32,868 nucleotides of DNA from Ruminococcus sp. (GCA_017480485.1 JAFVAN010000027.1:1-32868), one strand, 5' to 3'; positions 1 through 8,024 are shown, counted from the first letter of the stretch. Notes: generated from the letters alone by a model not told the origin. Numbers and translations are program-made.

Positions 1-1
1 G

Positions 2-1897
2 GCAGGCAAGACCTACACCCTCACCGAGACAGGCGCACCTCAGGGCTACGCTTACTCCGAGGATATCACCTTCACAGTTGAGAAGGACGGCACCGTTAAG
101 GTTGACGGCGCAGACGTAAACGGCAAGGTAGTAATGAAGGATGAGGCGCTGAATGTTAAGATCTCCAAGACCGATATCACGGGCGACAACGAGATCGGCG
201 GCGCACACATCGTAGTTACCGACAGCCAGGGCAACACCGTTGACGAGTGGGATTCCGTTGAAGGCGAGTCTCACGACATCGGCGACAAGCTGACGGCTGG
301 CGAGACCTACACCCTCACCGAGACAGGCGCACCTGACGGCTACGCTTACGCTGAGGATATCACTTTCACAGTTGAAAAGGACGGCACCGTAAAGGTTGAC
401 GGCCAGAATGTCAACGGCAAGGTAGTAATGAAGGACGACGTTACCAAGGTAACTATCTCCAAGCTGAACAACGGCAGCCTGCTGGCAGGCGCGGAGCTCC
501 AGATCCTTGACAAGAACAAGCGTCCTGTAGCAAACACAACATTTACCTCCGGCACAACTGTCAAGGAATTCAACGGCGTGCTGGTAGCAGGCGAGAAGTA
601 CTATCTCCACGAGATCAAGGCTCCTGCTGGCTGCAACCCCGCAGAGGACGTTGAGTTCACTGTAAACGCAGACGGCACTGTTACAGAGGTAGAGATGATA
701 GATACCGACCTCGTAGTAAAGATCTCCAAGACCGACATGGGCGGCACCGAGATCGAAGGCGCTACTCTCCAGATCTGGAAGGGCGACGACCTCATCGAGG
801 AGTGGGAATCTACCAACGAAGCACACACTGTTACCGCCAAGCTTGAGGCAGGCGAGACCTACACCCTGATAGAGACCAATGCTCCCGAGGGCTATGCCTA
901 CACCGAGGAGCAGGAGTTCACAGTTAACAGAGACGGCACCGTTACCGAGGTAACGATGAAGGACGATGTTACAAAGATCCGGATCCTCAAGAAGGATTCC
1001 GTTAGCGGCGATCTCATCACCGAGAGCGCAGCGGTATTCCAGATCCTTAGCGAGAGCGGCGAAGTCGTTCTTGACAACGTGACCACAAATAACGGCGAGA
1101 TCGTTATCAATGGTCAGCTCAATGCAAACACCAAGTATTTCCTCCACGAGGTAACTCCTCCCGAGGGTTACGAGGTCAATGCAATAGACGTAGAGTTCAC
1201 CTACACCGACAAGACCACCGCAACAGGTACTCCCGTACTTGAAGTTGAGATGCTTGACGATGAAGAGGAAGAGTCTTCCAGCGAGGAGGAATCCAGCGAG
1301 GAGGAATCCAGCGAGGAGGAATCTAGCGAAGAGGAATCCAGCGAGGAAGAATCTAGCGAGGAAGAGTCTAGCGAAGAGGAATCTAGCGAAGAGGAATCCA
1401 GCGAGGAAGAGTCTAGCGAAGAGGAATCCAGCGAGGAAGAATCTAGCGAAGAGGAATCCAGCGAGGAAGAATCTAGCGAAGAGGAGTCCAGCGAGGAAGA
1501 ATCCAGCGAGGAAGAATCTAGCGAAGAGGAGTCCAGCGAAGAGGAATCCAGCGAGGAAGAATCTAGCGAGGAAGAGTCTAGCGAAGAGGAATCCAGCGAG
1601 GAAGAGTCTAGCGAAGAAGAATCCAGCGAGGACGAGTCGTCCAGCTCCGAAGATTCCGATGACGACAGCAGTCGTGACAGAGGAATAGGCGGAGACAACG
1701 ATGACGATCACAAGCAGGGCCAGGGTGACGGCGACAACAGAGAGCGCGGCACCGATGCAGACTCCGATAAGGGTCGCGGCATTGGCGGCGACAACGCAAG
1801 CACAGGCTCCGAGACAAAGTCCGAAGTCGGCTTCACACTTCTCACCGCAGCATTTGCCCTTGTACTTCTTGGCAAGAGAAGGAAAAAGGAAGAATAA
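2..1897 (+). CDS. Sortase-anchored surface protein with prealbumin-like (SpaA/Cna-B) repeats, 5' partial
   Basis: The reading frame is open from base 2, so the true start lies upstream of the window; 631 codons are visible. The first part is one partial and four complete domains of about 85-100 residues, each with a VKISK/TKVTISK-type opening strand, a GETYTL(T/I)ET or KY(F/Y)LHE strand and a closing (D/E)xEFTVxxDGTV strand. This is the pattern of the SpaA/prealbumin-like fold of Gram-positive adhesins and pilins. A Ser/Glu pentad spacer follows (bases 1277-1636), then a short D/R/G-rich stretch. The C-terminus is a sorting signal: NASTG, a hydrophobic span (VGFTLLTAAFALVLLG) and the basic tail KRRKKEE. 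The protein is therefore inferred to be anchored in the wall and to present the repeats above it. The ligand is unknown. The repeat domains are near copies of each other, so copy number may vary between strains. Confidence 0.88.
   Translation, partial: AGKTYTLTETGAPQGYAYSEDITFTVEKDGTVKVDGADVNGKVVMKDEALNVKISKTDITGDNEIGGAHIVVTDSQGNTVDEWDSVEGESHDIGDKLTAGETYTLTETGAPDGYAYAEDITFTVEKDGTVKVDGQNVNGKVVMKDDVTKVTISKLNNGSLLAGAELQILDKNKRPVANTTFTSGTTVKEFNGVLVAGEKYYLHEIKAPAGCNPAEDVEFTVNADGTVTEVEMIDTDLVVKISKTDMGGTEIEGATLQIWKGDDLIEEWESTNEAHTVTAKLEAGETYTLIETNAPEGYAYTEEQEFTVNRDGTVTEVTMKDDVTKIRILKKDSVSGDLITESAAVFQILSESGEVVLDNVTTNNGEIVINGQLNANTKYFLHEVTPPEGYEVNAIDVEFTYTDKTTATGTPVLEVEMLDDEEEESSSEEESSEEESSEEESSEEESSEEESSEEESSEEESSEEESSEEESSEEESSEEESSEEESSEEESSEEESSEEESSEEESSEEESSEEESSEEESSEEESSEEESSEEESSEEESSEDESSSSEDSDDDSSRDRGIGGDNDDDHKQGQGDGDNRERGTDADSDKGRGIGGDNASTGSETKSEVGFTLLTAAFALVLLGKRRKKEE
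1277..1636 (+). repeat. 24 tandem 15-bp units encoding SSEEE pentads
   Basis: Twenty-three units encode Ser-Ser-Glu-Glu-Glu and a twenty-fourth encodes SSEDE. Synonymous codons vary from unit to unit (TCC/TCT for the first serine, GAG/GAA for glutamates), so the array is not freshly amplified although the peptide is almost perfectly kept. It is a strongly acidic, disordered spacer between the adhesin domains and the wall anchor. Confidence 0.95.
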
Positions 1898-1918
1898 GCT
1901 ACAAGCTTAAACAACAGA

Positions 1919-1946
1919 CGCCTCCCCCCACGGGGAGGCGTTTTTT
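1919..1946 (+). terminator. Rho-independent terminator of the surface protein gene
   Basis: Nine-base-pair GC-rich stem (CGCCTCCCC / GGGGAGGCG) followed by six T, starting 22 bases after the TAA stop. Confidence 0.93.
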
Positions 1947-1949
1947 GTG

Positions 1950-2300
1950 TGCTAGCGCGCACGGCGGTGCACAGCGTGCACCACGCAAGTCGGGCGGTGC
2001 TCCGCCGTGGCAGGTCGCGTGAGCACTCGCAAGCTCGTTTACAACTGTGAAGTGTGCCGGGGCTCCCGCGCCCACTAGAGGCTAGAGGTTAGAAGCCAGA
2101 GGCTAGAAAAAACGCACAAGCCAGCGAAAGCCGATGCTGGACATATAACTAAAACCAAGGACGTGCACGAAGCCCCGCAGGGCGATAGCCGATGCTGGGC
2201 ATACAACAAAGCCGAGGTCGTGGTAGCCCCCTTGCCCCCCTAGGGACGAGCCAAGACCCGGCGTGTGCGCCGGATCGAAAACCGGTGGGGGAGTTAAAAA
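1950..2300. repeat. Gene-free stretch with several degenerate repeats
   Basis: No gene is seen here. The stretch opens with GCTAGCGCGCACGGCG (from about 1951), which matches one end of the 80-bp repeat at 10099-10254. A heptamer array of the TAGAGGC type runs about 2075-2107. Two related units of about 40 bases follow, both starting AGCCGATGCTGG, at 2129 and 2187 (period 58). It reads as accumulated intergenic repeat debris ahead of the next promoter. Confidence 0.6.
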
Positions 2301-2309
2301 GAAAAATAC

Positions 2310-2338
2310 TTGAAAAAGAGTGGGGCGTGTGTTATAAT
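2310..2338 (+). promoter_or_regulatory. Sigma-A promoter of the asparagine-synthase-like gene
   Basis: TTGAAA at 2310-2315 and TATAAT at 2333-2338 with a 17-base spacer. Transcription should start near 2345, about 35 bases before the ATG at 2379. This argues that the short N-terminus of the gene is real and not a frameshift artefact. Confidence 0.88.
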
Positions 2339-2378
2339 AAAATAGTAATAGACCATATACTATTCAGAGGTGATTTTT

Positions 2379-3917
2379 ATGATCGAGATCAAGGACTACA
2401 GAGGACATATCCGTAACCACGAGGCGCTTTGCACCGAGCTGGGCATCCCGAAGGGGCTCCCAAGGGAGGAGCGGGAAGCGCGGATACTCACCGCCGCCTA
2501 CGAGCGCTGGGGCAGCAGCATCGCCGACCATCTTTACGGGATGTTCGCTTTTGCCCTGTATGACACCGAGGAGGAGAAGCTTTTCTGCCTGCGGGACCAC
2601 TTTGGCACTAAGCCCTTTTATTACTACCTGACCGAGGACGGCAGGCTGCTTTACGGCACCAACATCAGCAGCATAATCTCCGGCGAGGGCTTCAAAAAGG
2701 AGCTCAACGAGAGGATGCTGCAAATATATCTGACCCTCACCTACGTTGCGGGCGAGGATACCTTCTTCAAGGGCGTTAAGAAGCTTATGCCCGGGCATTA
2801 TCTGGAATTCAAGGGCGGCGAGCTGAAGCTCACCCGCTACTGGAGGCCTGAGTTCAAGCCCGACGAGAGCAAATCTCTGGAGGACTGGGCAGAGGAGATA
2901 CACACCACCCTCGGCCGGATGATGAAGGAGGTAAAGACCCCCGACGAGACCGCCGAGAGCTTCCTTTCGGGCGGCGTGGATTCCTCCTATGTGCTGGCCA
3001 TGAGCGACGCTAAGAGAGCAGACAGCTGCGGCTACGACGACGAGCGCTTTGACGAGAGCCCCCTTGCCGCAAAGACCGCCGAGCTGCTGGGGGTAGAGTT
3101 CTCCCGCTGCCGCATAACTCCCGAGATGTATTTCGACATCGTGCCCTATGTTATGTACAACATGGAGCAGCCTCTGGGCGATGCCTCGGCTATCGTCTTT
3201 GCCATCGGCTGCCGCGAGACCGCAAAGCACACCAAGCTCTGCTATTCCGGCGAGGGCTCCGACGAGTTCTTCGGCGGCTACAATATGTACCGCAACGCCG
3301 AGCGCTACGGCGACAACCTCAAGACCTTCTACGTCGGCAACACCAACATCATGAAGGAGGAGGAGAAGCAGCGCATCCTCAAGCACTACGACCCCGACTA
3401 TAAGCCCATCGATCTTGTGAAATACATCTACGACGAGACCGAGGGCCTTGACCCCCTTACCAAGATGTCGGATGTGGATATCCAGATCTGGCTGGAGGGA
3501 GACATTTACCTCAACGTTGACAAGATGAGCACCGCCGCAGGGCTGGAGATCAGGATGCCCCTCACCGACAGGCGCGTCTTCGATATCGCCTCCCGCCTGC
3601 CCTCCAAGTATAAGGTGAACGCCGAGCAGAACAAGGTGGCCTTCCGCACCGCTGCCGCCAAGGTCCTCCCCGAGGAGATCGCCTTCCGCAAAAAGCTGGG
3701 CTTCGTGGTCCCCATCAGGTACTGGCTTGCAGACGAGCGCTATAACGGGGACGTGAGAGAGAAGTTCAAGAGCGACTACGCCGCTAAATTCTTCGACCTC
3801 GACGCCATCGGCGCCATCTACGACGAGTACGTTGGCGGCAACTCCGACAACTGGCGCAAGATCTGGACCATCTACACCTTCCTTGTGTGGTATGAAGAAT
3901 ATTTTATCAAGAGATAA
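2379..3917 (+). CDS. Asparagine-synthase-family protein lacking the start of the glutaminase domain
   Basis: This 512-residue protein has the asparagine synthetase ATP-pyrophosphatase domain. The PP-loop SGGVDSS is at residues 197-203, SGEGSDEFFGGY follows near residue 290, and the C-terminal KLGFVVP...W motif is present. These are residues that bind ATP and aspartate in AsnB. The N-terminus begins inside the amidotransferase fold: GMFAFALYD and RDHFGTKPFYYY are present, but the catalytic Cys2 and the RGPD segment of glutamine-dependent enzymes are absent. Glutamine hydrolysis is therefore not expected; the enzyme may use free ammonia or act on another carboxylate. I chose the ATG at 2379 because AGAGGTGA lies just before it; an in-frame GTG at 2370 overlaps that ribosome site. 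It is monocistronic behind its own promoter, with no peptide precursor or lasso-type genes beside it. Confidence 0.85.
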   Translation: MIEIKDYRGHIRNHEALCTELGIPKGLPREEREARILTAAYERWGSSIADHLYGMFAFALYDTEEEKLFCLRDHFGTKPFYYYLTEDGRLLYGTNISSIISGEGFKKELNERMLQIYLTLTYVAGEDTFFKGVKKLMPGHYLEFKGGELKLTRYWRPEFKPDESKSLEDWAEEIHTTLGRMMKEVKTPDETAESFLSGGVDSSYVLAMSDAKRADSCGYDDERFDESPLAAKTAELLGVEFSRCRITPEMYFDIVPYVMYNMEQPLGDASAIVFAIGCRETAKHTKLCYSGEGSDEFFGGYNMYRNAERYGDNLKTFYVGNTNIMKEEEKQRILKHYDPDYKPIDLVKYIYDETEGLDPLTKMSDVDIQIWLEGDIYLNVDKMSTAAGLEIRMPLTDRRVFDIASRLPSKYKVNAEQNKVAFRTAAAKVLPEEIAFRKKLGFVVPIRYWLADERYNGDVREKFKSDYAAKFFDLDAIGAIYDEYVGGNSDNWRKIWTIYTFLVWYEEYFIKR

Positions 3918-3960
3918 CGGCGCGTGTAAATTTTATGTAAATTTGTTATCATTGTGAACC

Positions 3961-3972
3961 GAAAACGTTTTC
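3961..3972. promoter_or_regulatory. Candidate operator, 12-bp perfect palindrome
   Basis: GAAAACGTTTTC is a perfect palindrome with a central CG, the general form of LacI-family operators. It lies about 85 bases upstream of the promoter of the solute-binding protein. No LacI-type regulator is encoded in the window, so the link is inference. Confidence 0.4.
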
Positions 3973-4054
3973 TGTAAACGTAATCATACCGCGCATTTTC
4001 GCGCTTTTGTCAATATGACCAAATTTCGCCCGCATTTATATTGCAAGTTGCTGA

Positions 4055-4083
4055 TTGACTAAATATTTGTAATTTGTTATTAT
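4055..4083 (+). promoter_or_regulatory. Promoter of the solute-binding protein gene
   Basis: TTGACT at 4055-4060 and TATTAT at 4078-4083, spacer 17. An overlapping TATAAT at 4081-4086 would give a spacer of 20. The leader before the ATG at 4169 is about 80 bases. Confidence 0.75.
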
Positions 4084-4168
4084 AATAGTAGCATCTCCCC
4101 CTGTGGGCAATATGCGCGCAGAGCCCTCTGCGCCCGAAATACGTCTATTAAATTAGGAGGTATATTAA

Positions 4169-5605
4169 ATGAAATTTTCCAAGAGATTAGCTGCGGGAGT
4201 TCTGGCACTCACAATGTCCTTCGCTGTTGCAAGCTGCGGCAAGTCCGACAGCTCCGCGGAAAGCGGCGAGAGAGCCGGCCTCGATGTTGACCCCGAGACC
4301 ATGGAGCTCATCGAGTCCATCAAGGACGACGAAAGACTGCCCGCTACCCTTGAAAACACTAACATCAAGTGGCTCGCTCATTACGACGCCAACCCCACCA
4401 ACGGCTCTGTAAAGGGCGCAGGACTCAAGCTGTTTGAGGTAAAGTACGGCGGTACTATCGAGTACATCCACGCTGACTGGGATGACAGATACACCAAGCT
4501 CGCTAACCTCGTTATGAGCCAGGATTCTCCTGACTTCTTCCCCGCCGACGATATGGACACCTTCCCCAAGGGCGCTATCAAGGCTATGTTCCAGCCTATC
4601 GACGACATCATCGACCTGGATTCCGAGCTGTGGGCCAAGTCCAAGCCCTACTGCGATCAGTTCATGTTCAACGGCAAGCACTACATCGCAGTTATCAAGC
4701 CCACGCCTAACTTTGTATGCGTTTATAACAGAAGGACCATCGAGGATAACGCCCTTGACGATCCCGCCGAGCTCTTCGAGAACGACGAGTGGACCTGGGA
4801 TGCCTTCTATGATATGTGCGTAGACTTCACCAACGCCGAGCAGGAAAAGTACGGCCTCGACGGCTACTGGTACGGCAACGCTCTGTCCCAGACCTCCGGT
4901 GTTCCGCTTATCGGCCTGAAGGACGGTAAGATCGTTCAGAACATGGAGGATCCCGCTATCGCTAAGGTTCAGGATTGGATGTATGAGCTCGAGAAGAACA
5001 ACGTTTGCTTCGACCGTTCGTCCAACAACTGGAACACCAGAGGCAGCGGCGAGACCGGTGACGGCCTTGGCTCTTACCTTACTCTGTTCATCCCCACCGG
5101 TCTGTGGGCTGTTGAGGGTGACCCCGAGGCTGTTAAGCTGATTGGTAAGGTAACTGAGGACGAGAACGAGATCATGTTCGTTCCTATGCCCAGAGACCCC
5201 GACGGCGATACCTATTACATGGGCTCCCGCGTAAACGGCTACAACATCTGCACAGGCGCTCCCAACCCCGAGGGCGTTGCTGCATACCTCGACTGCATCC
5301 AGATCCTTGACGAGCATTCCGACGAGATCTATGAGAGAACTCTCCGCGATGTATATCTCTGGGACGACGAGATGATCGAGATGCGCAAGACCTGCTACGA
5401 TCTCTGCGCTCAGAACCCTGTATTCGACTTCCAGAACGGCGTATCTCCTGAGCTCGATGCTGCTATGATGGACGTTTCTCAGTACACAATGATCACCGGC
5501 GGCGGCGCCAAGACCTGGACCGAGTGCGTTGGCGAGTTCAAGAAGAAGGTTCAGTGGCTCTGCGATCAGGCTAACAGCAATGTTGCTACCGAGCCTACCA
5601 AGTAA
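4169..5605 (+). CDS. ABC-type extracellular solute-binding lipoprotein, family 1
   Basis: 478 residues. The signal peptide is lipoprotein-type: basic MKFSKR, a hydrophobic span, then the lipobox VASC with the lipidated Cys at residue 23, followed by a Ser-rich linker. The mature part has the look of family 1 (sugar or oligosaccharide) binding proteins: a long alpha/beta protein with many Trp/Tyr/Asp residues, for example WTWDAFYDMC and MGSRVNGYNI. It should sit on the outer membrane face and hand substrate to an ABC permease. No permease or ATPase gene adjoins it; the gene has its own promoter, a strong AGGAGG at 4155-4160 and its own terminator. It is therefore an orphan binding protein or works with permeases elsewhere. 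The substrate cannot be read from sequence; a carbohydrate is the best guess. Confidence 0.87.
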   Translation: MKFSKRLAAGVLALTMSFAVASCGKSDSSAESGERAGLDVDPETMELIESIKDDERLPATLENTNIKWLAHYDANPTNGSVKGAGLKLFEVKYGGTIEYIHADWDDRYTKLANLVMSQDSPDFFPADDMDTFPKGAIKAMFQPIDDIIDLDSELWAKSKPYCDQFMFNGKHYIAVIKPTPNFVCVYNRRTIEDNALDDPAELFENDEWTWDAFYDMCVDFTNAEQEKYGLDGYWYGNALSQTSGVPLIGLKDGKIVQNMEDPAIAKVQDWMYELEKNNVCFDRSSNNWNTRGSGETGDGLGSYLTLFIPTGLWAVEGDPEAVKLIGKVTEDENEIMFVPMPRDPDGDTYYMGSRVNGYNICTGAPNPEGVAAYLDCIQILDEHSDEIYERTLRDVYLWDDEMIEMRKTCYDLCAQNPVFDFQNGVSPELDAAMMDVSQYTMITGGGAKTWTECVGEFKKKVQWLCDQANSNVATEPTK

Positions 5606-5637
5606 TTTGGAACTCAGAGCGATATGATTTGAGTTTA

Positions 5638-5670
5638 AGCCTCTCTGCCCTTAGGGCAGGGAGGCTTTTT
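5638..5670 (+). terminator. Terminator of the solute-binding protein gene
   Basis: A 13-pair stem (AGCCTCTCTGCCC with GGGCAGGGAGGCT, one T-G pair), a three-base loop and a run of T. Confidence 0.93.
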
Positions 5671-5689
5671 GTGTCGGGCGGCGGGCTCG

Positions 5690-5706
5690 CGGCATAGTAT
5701 ATGCCG
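5690..5706. promoter_or_regulatory. Palindrome just upstream of the ZIP gene
   Basis: CGGCATA-GTA-TATGCCG is a perfect inverted repeat with seven-base arms. It lies 15 bases before the ATG at 5722 and touches the ribosome site. It could be an operator for a metal-responsive repressor or a small hairpin controlling translation; nothing in the window decides which. Confidence 0.4.
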
Positions 5707-5721
5707 AGGAGCTGTGATATT

Positions 5722-6492
5722 ATGGATAGTATTATGTTTGCCGCAGCCGCCACAGGCTTTACCTTTTTGCTCACCGCCCTGGGCGCCGCTGTGGTGTTCT
5801 TTGTAAAAAAAGCAGGGGAGACCGACCGCCTTAAACGGGCCTTTCTGGGCTTCGCCGCAGGTGTGATGACAGCAGCAGCCGTCTGGTCACTGCTGCTGCC
5901 CGCCATCGAGCAGGCAGAGAAGACTTCAGGAGCCGCTTGGGTCCCCGCCGCTCTGGGAGTAATGGCGGGGGTGGGCTTTCTGATGCTCTTTGATAAGCTG
6001 ATGCCCTTCTTCCACCCCGCCGAGCCCGAGACCATCCGCAGCGGCTTCAAGCGGGTCAGCCTGCTGGTGTTCGCCATAACCCTGCATAATATCCCGGAGG
6101 GGATGGCCGTGGGGCTGGCCTGCGCACTGGCAGAGGGACCTCAGGGCAAGGCCGCAGCTGCCGCCCTCACCTTGGGGATAGGCATACAGAACTTCCCCGA
6201 AGGAGCAGCCATCTCGCTGCCCCTGCGGCAGGAGGGCATGAGCAGGGGGAGAGCCTTTGTTTTCGGGGCACTCTCGGGGGCGGTGGAGCCTGTTTTCGGA
6301 GTGCTGACAGCGGTGGCTGCTGCCCATGTGACCGCCATGATGCCATACCTGCTGGCCTTTGCGGCAGGGGCAATGCTCTATGTGGTGGTTGAGGAGCTGA
6401 TACCCGAGGCCCACTTAGGGGCAGGGCATATCGGAACATTGGGGGTCATGGGTGGATTTATAGTGATGATGGTGCTGGATGTGGCCATCTAG
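5722..6492 (+). CDS. ZIP-family divalent metal transporter
   Basis: 256-residue integral membrane protein of about eight hydrophobic segments. The family signatures are clear: HNIPEGMAVG in the fourth membrane segment and QNFPEGAAISLPL in the fifth, which supply the His/Asn/Glu metal ligands of ZIP proteins. It is expected to bring zinc, and perhaps iron or manganese, into the cytoplasm. It resembles the ZupT/GufA branch. I chose ATG 5722, which follows GAGGAG (5706-5711), over the in-frame ATG at 5701, which lies upstream of that site. The stop codon TAG (6490-6492) is the first three bases of a heptamer repeat array. Confidence 0.9.
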   Translation: MDSIMFAAAATGFTFLLTALGAAVVFFVKKAGETDRLKRAFLGFAAGVMTAAAVWSLLLPAIEQAEKTSGAAWVPAALGVMAGVGFLMLFDKLMPFFHPAEPETIRSGFKRVSLLVFAITLHNIPEGMAVGLACALAEGPQGKAAAAALTLGIGIQNFPEGAAISLPLRQEGMSRGRAFVFGALSGAVEPVFGVLTAVAAAHVTAMMPYLLAFAAGAMLYVVVEELIPEAHLGAGHIGTLGVMGGFIVMMVLDVAI

Positions 6493-6522
6493 AGGCTAGA
6501 GATTAGAGGCTAGAAGCAAGAA
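6490..6522. repeat. Heptamer array of the TAGAGGC type
   Basis: Four to five units with a period of seven (TAGAGGC, TAGAGAT, TAGAGGC, TAGAAGC, AAGAAA). The ZIP gene stop codon is part of the first unit. Related arrays are near 2075, 11455, 15659 and 21199. Confidence 0.8.
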
Positions 6523-6553
6523 AAGGCATGTCGAGCAGATAAAGTGAAAAATC

Positions 6554-6696
6554 AGAACCCCTCCGCCCTATCGGGCACCTCCCCTTTCAGGGGAGGCAAA
6601 ATGCTCGCTCAAGTCTATGTGAGGAGCAGCAGCCAATATGCCTCCCCTAACAGGGGAGGGGGACCGCCGCCGATAGGCGGGGGGGTGGGGTTTCGC
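6554..6696. repeat. MITE-like intergenic element of about 140 bp with inverted ends
   Basis: The ends are imperfect inverted repeats (CCTCCGCCCTATCGG at the left; CCGATAGGCGGGGGG at the right). Inside are two hairpins of the same form, CCTCCCC-(TTTCA)-GGGGAGG at 6578-6596 and CCTCCCC-(TAACA)-GGGGAGG at 6641-6659. It has no coding capacity. From about 6697 to the promoter at 6870 I see nothing else. Confidence 0.65.
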
Positions 6697-6869
6697 TTGC
6701 GCACCCCTTTCCTTATCTCCCAAACCCCGTTTTTGTTGCGATTTCAGGGTCAACGGACGCTTGCTGTTCTTCCTTTTGCTTGGGTTTCGGCGGTTTGATC
6801 TCGGTAGCCTTAGGGGACTGAGGCTTGAGCTGTTGAGCTTTTAAAAGAAATTTTTGCCCTAAACCCCTT

Positions 6870-6898
6870 GACAACCTCGGGGAAGTATGCTATAATAA
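6870..6898 (+). promoter_or_regulatory. rplJL promoter
   Basis: Consensus TTGACA at 6870-6875 and TATAAT at 6893-6898, spacer 17. A leader of about 155 bases lies between it and rplJ. Confidence 0.93.
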
Positions 6899-6904
6899 TT
6901 CTTG

Positions 6905-7040
6905 CATTCGTATCTAAAGACAGTCGGCAGCCTTGCGCGGAAGTCCGACCGAGGAAAGAATAGCAAGATATAAGCTTGTTATGTCTCTTTGTCTTTTGGC
7001 GAGGAGATTTTTCTTTTTGATGCGCTGCAATAGAAAATTG
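6905..7040 (+). ncRNA. L10 leader (autoregulatory site for the L10-L12 complex)
   Basis: The leader contains AAAGACAGTCGGCAG..., then AAGTCCGACCGAGG, the arrangement of the Firmicutes L10 leader, in which the L10(L12)4 complex binds a kink-turn-containing structure that mimics its rRNA site. Near the end TCTCTT can pair with GAGGAGA before a T-rich run (about 6990-7020), a plausible attenuator. Position directly before rplJ supports the call; I could not run a covariance model. Confidence 0.75.
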
Positions 7041-7059
7041 CAAAGAGGTGAAATCATCT

Positions 7060-7569
7060 ATGCCAAGTGAAAAGGTCCTGCTTGCAAAGCAGGAAAGAGT
7101 CGCTGAGCTCACCGACCTTATCAAGAACTCCGCCGCGGGCGTCCTCGTTGATTACAAGGGCATCACCGTTGAGGAGGACACTAAGCTCCGTAAGGAGCTG
7201 CGTGAGGCAGGCGTCAAGTACTTCGTTGAGAAGAACACCATGCTGCGCTTCGCAATGAAGAACGCGGGCCTCGACGACATCACAAACGTGCTCGAGGGCA
7301 CAACTGCTATCGCCATCTCTAATGACGACCAGACCGCTCCCGCAAGGATCCTCGGAAAGTTCTCTGAGGCCTGCAAGGGCGAAAAGTTCAACCTCAAGGC
7401 CGGCTATATCGGCGACGAGGTCTATGACGAGGCAGGTGTTAAGGCGCTCTCCAAGATCCCTTCGAGAGAGGTCCTTCTTGCTCAGCTCGTTGGCTCCCTT
7501 CAGGGACCCATCCAGAAGCTCGCAGCTACTCTGCAGGCTATCGTGGACAAGGAAAACGGCGCTGCTTAA
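7060..7569 (+). CDS. rplJ: 50S ribosomal protein L10
   Basis: 169 residues. The N-terminal RNA-binding domain (MPSEKVLLAKQERVAEL...GVLVDYKGITV...LRKELREAGVKYFVEKNTMLRFA) and the C-terminal helix that carries L7/L12 dimers are typical of L10. The protein forms the base of the ribosomal stalk and, with L12, represses its own mRNA through the leader. I chose ATG 7060 after AAAGAGGTG (7042-7050); the in-frame GTG at 7048 lies inside that site. rplL follows after 83 bases, which include a small hairpin (GGGCGG-ACAC-CGCCC). The usual rplK-rplA pair is not upstream. Confidence 0.96.
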   Translation: MPSEKVLLAKQERVAELTDLIKNSAAGVLVDYKGITVEEDTKLRKELREAGVKYFVEKNTMLRFAMKNAGLDDITNVLEGTTAIAISNDDQTAPARILGKFSEACKGEKFNLKAGYIGDEVYDEAGVKALSKIPSREVLLAQLVGSLQGPIQKLAATLQAIVDKENGAA

Positions 7570-7652
7570 GTGCCGCGTAGCCGCCTGAACGCGGCGTGAA
7601 CGTGGGCGGACACCGCCCAAAACCAAAATAAATTATAAAGGAGAAAAATATC

Positions 7653-8024
7653 ATGGCTTCTGAAAAGATCATTAAATTCGTAGAAGATATCAAGACCCTT
7701 TCGGTCCTTGAGCTTGCTGAGCTGGTTGACGCTATCCAGGAGGAGTTCGGCGTTACCGCTGCTGTTGCTGCTGCTCCCGCCGCTGGCGCCGGCGCTGCTG
7801 CTGCTGAGGAGAAGACTGAGTTCGACGTAATCCTTGCTTCCTTCGGTGACGCTAAGATGGGCGTTATCAAGGCTGTTAAGGAGATCACCGGCCTTGGCCT
7901 GAAGGAGAGCAAGGAGCTCGTTGAGAGCGCTCCTAAGGCTATCAAGGAGGGCGTTTCCAAGGCTGACGCTGAGGAGCTCAAGGCTAAGCTCGAGGCTGCC
8001 GGCGCTACTGTTGAGCTGAAGTAA
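7653..8024 (+). CDS. rplL: 50S ribosomal protein L7/L12
   Basis: 123 residues with the N-terminal dimerisation domain, an Ala/Pro/Gly-rich hinge (about residues 38-55) and the factor-binding C-terminal domain (EFDVIL...[18 protein letters not shown]...LVE). It recruits elongation factors to the ribosome. The start has a good AAAGGAG site. It has its own strong ribosome site because four or more copies per ribosome are needed. A terminator follows. Confidence 0.98.
   Translation: MASEKIIKFVEDIKTLSVLELAELVDAIQEEFGVTAAVAAAPAAGAGAAAAEEKTEFDVILASFGDAKMGVIKAVKEITGLGLKESKELVESAPKAIKEGVSKADAEELKAKLEAAGATVELK

Noticed and set aside
1277..1636. Possible CRISPR array
   Set aside because: Units are contiguous 15-mers inside a reading frame with no spacers. 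The 36-bp repeats at 12803 and the heptamers also lack spacers.
1201..1698. Ser/Leu-rich frame (DSSSL repeats) opposite the SSEEE array
   Set aside because: Direct consequence of the complementary 15-bp repeat.
2250..2379. Frameshift hiding the missing N-terminus of the asparagine synthase-like protein
   Set aside because: No Cys-Gly or RGPD coding is visible in any upstream frame, and a consensus promoter lies directly before the start.
2379..3917. Lasso peptide cyclase
   Set aside because: No precursor peptide, leader protease or RRE gene nearby, and asparagine-synthetase motifs are complete.
6544..6798. 84-codon frame between the ZIP gene and rplJ
   Set aside because: It lies in a hairpin-rich repeat and has neither a ribosome site nor a recognisable sequence.
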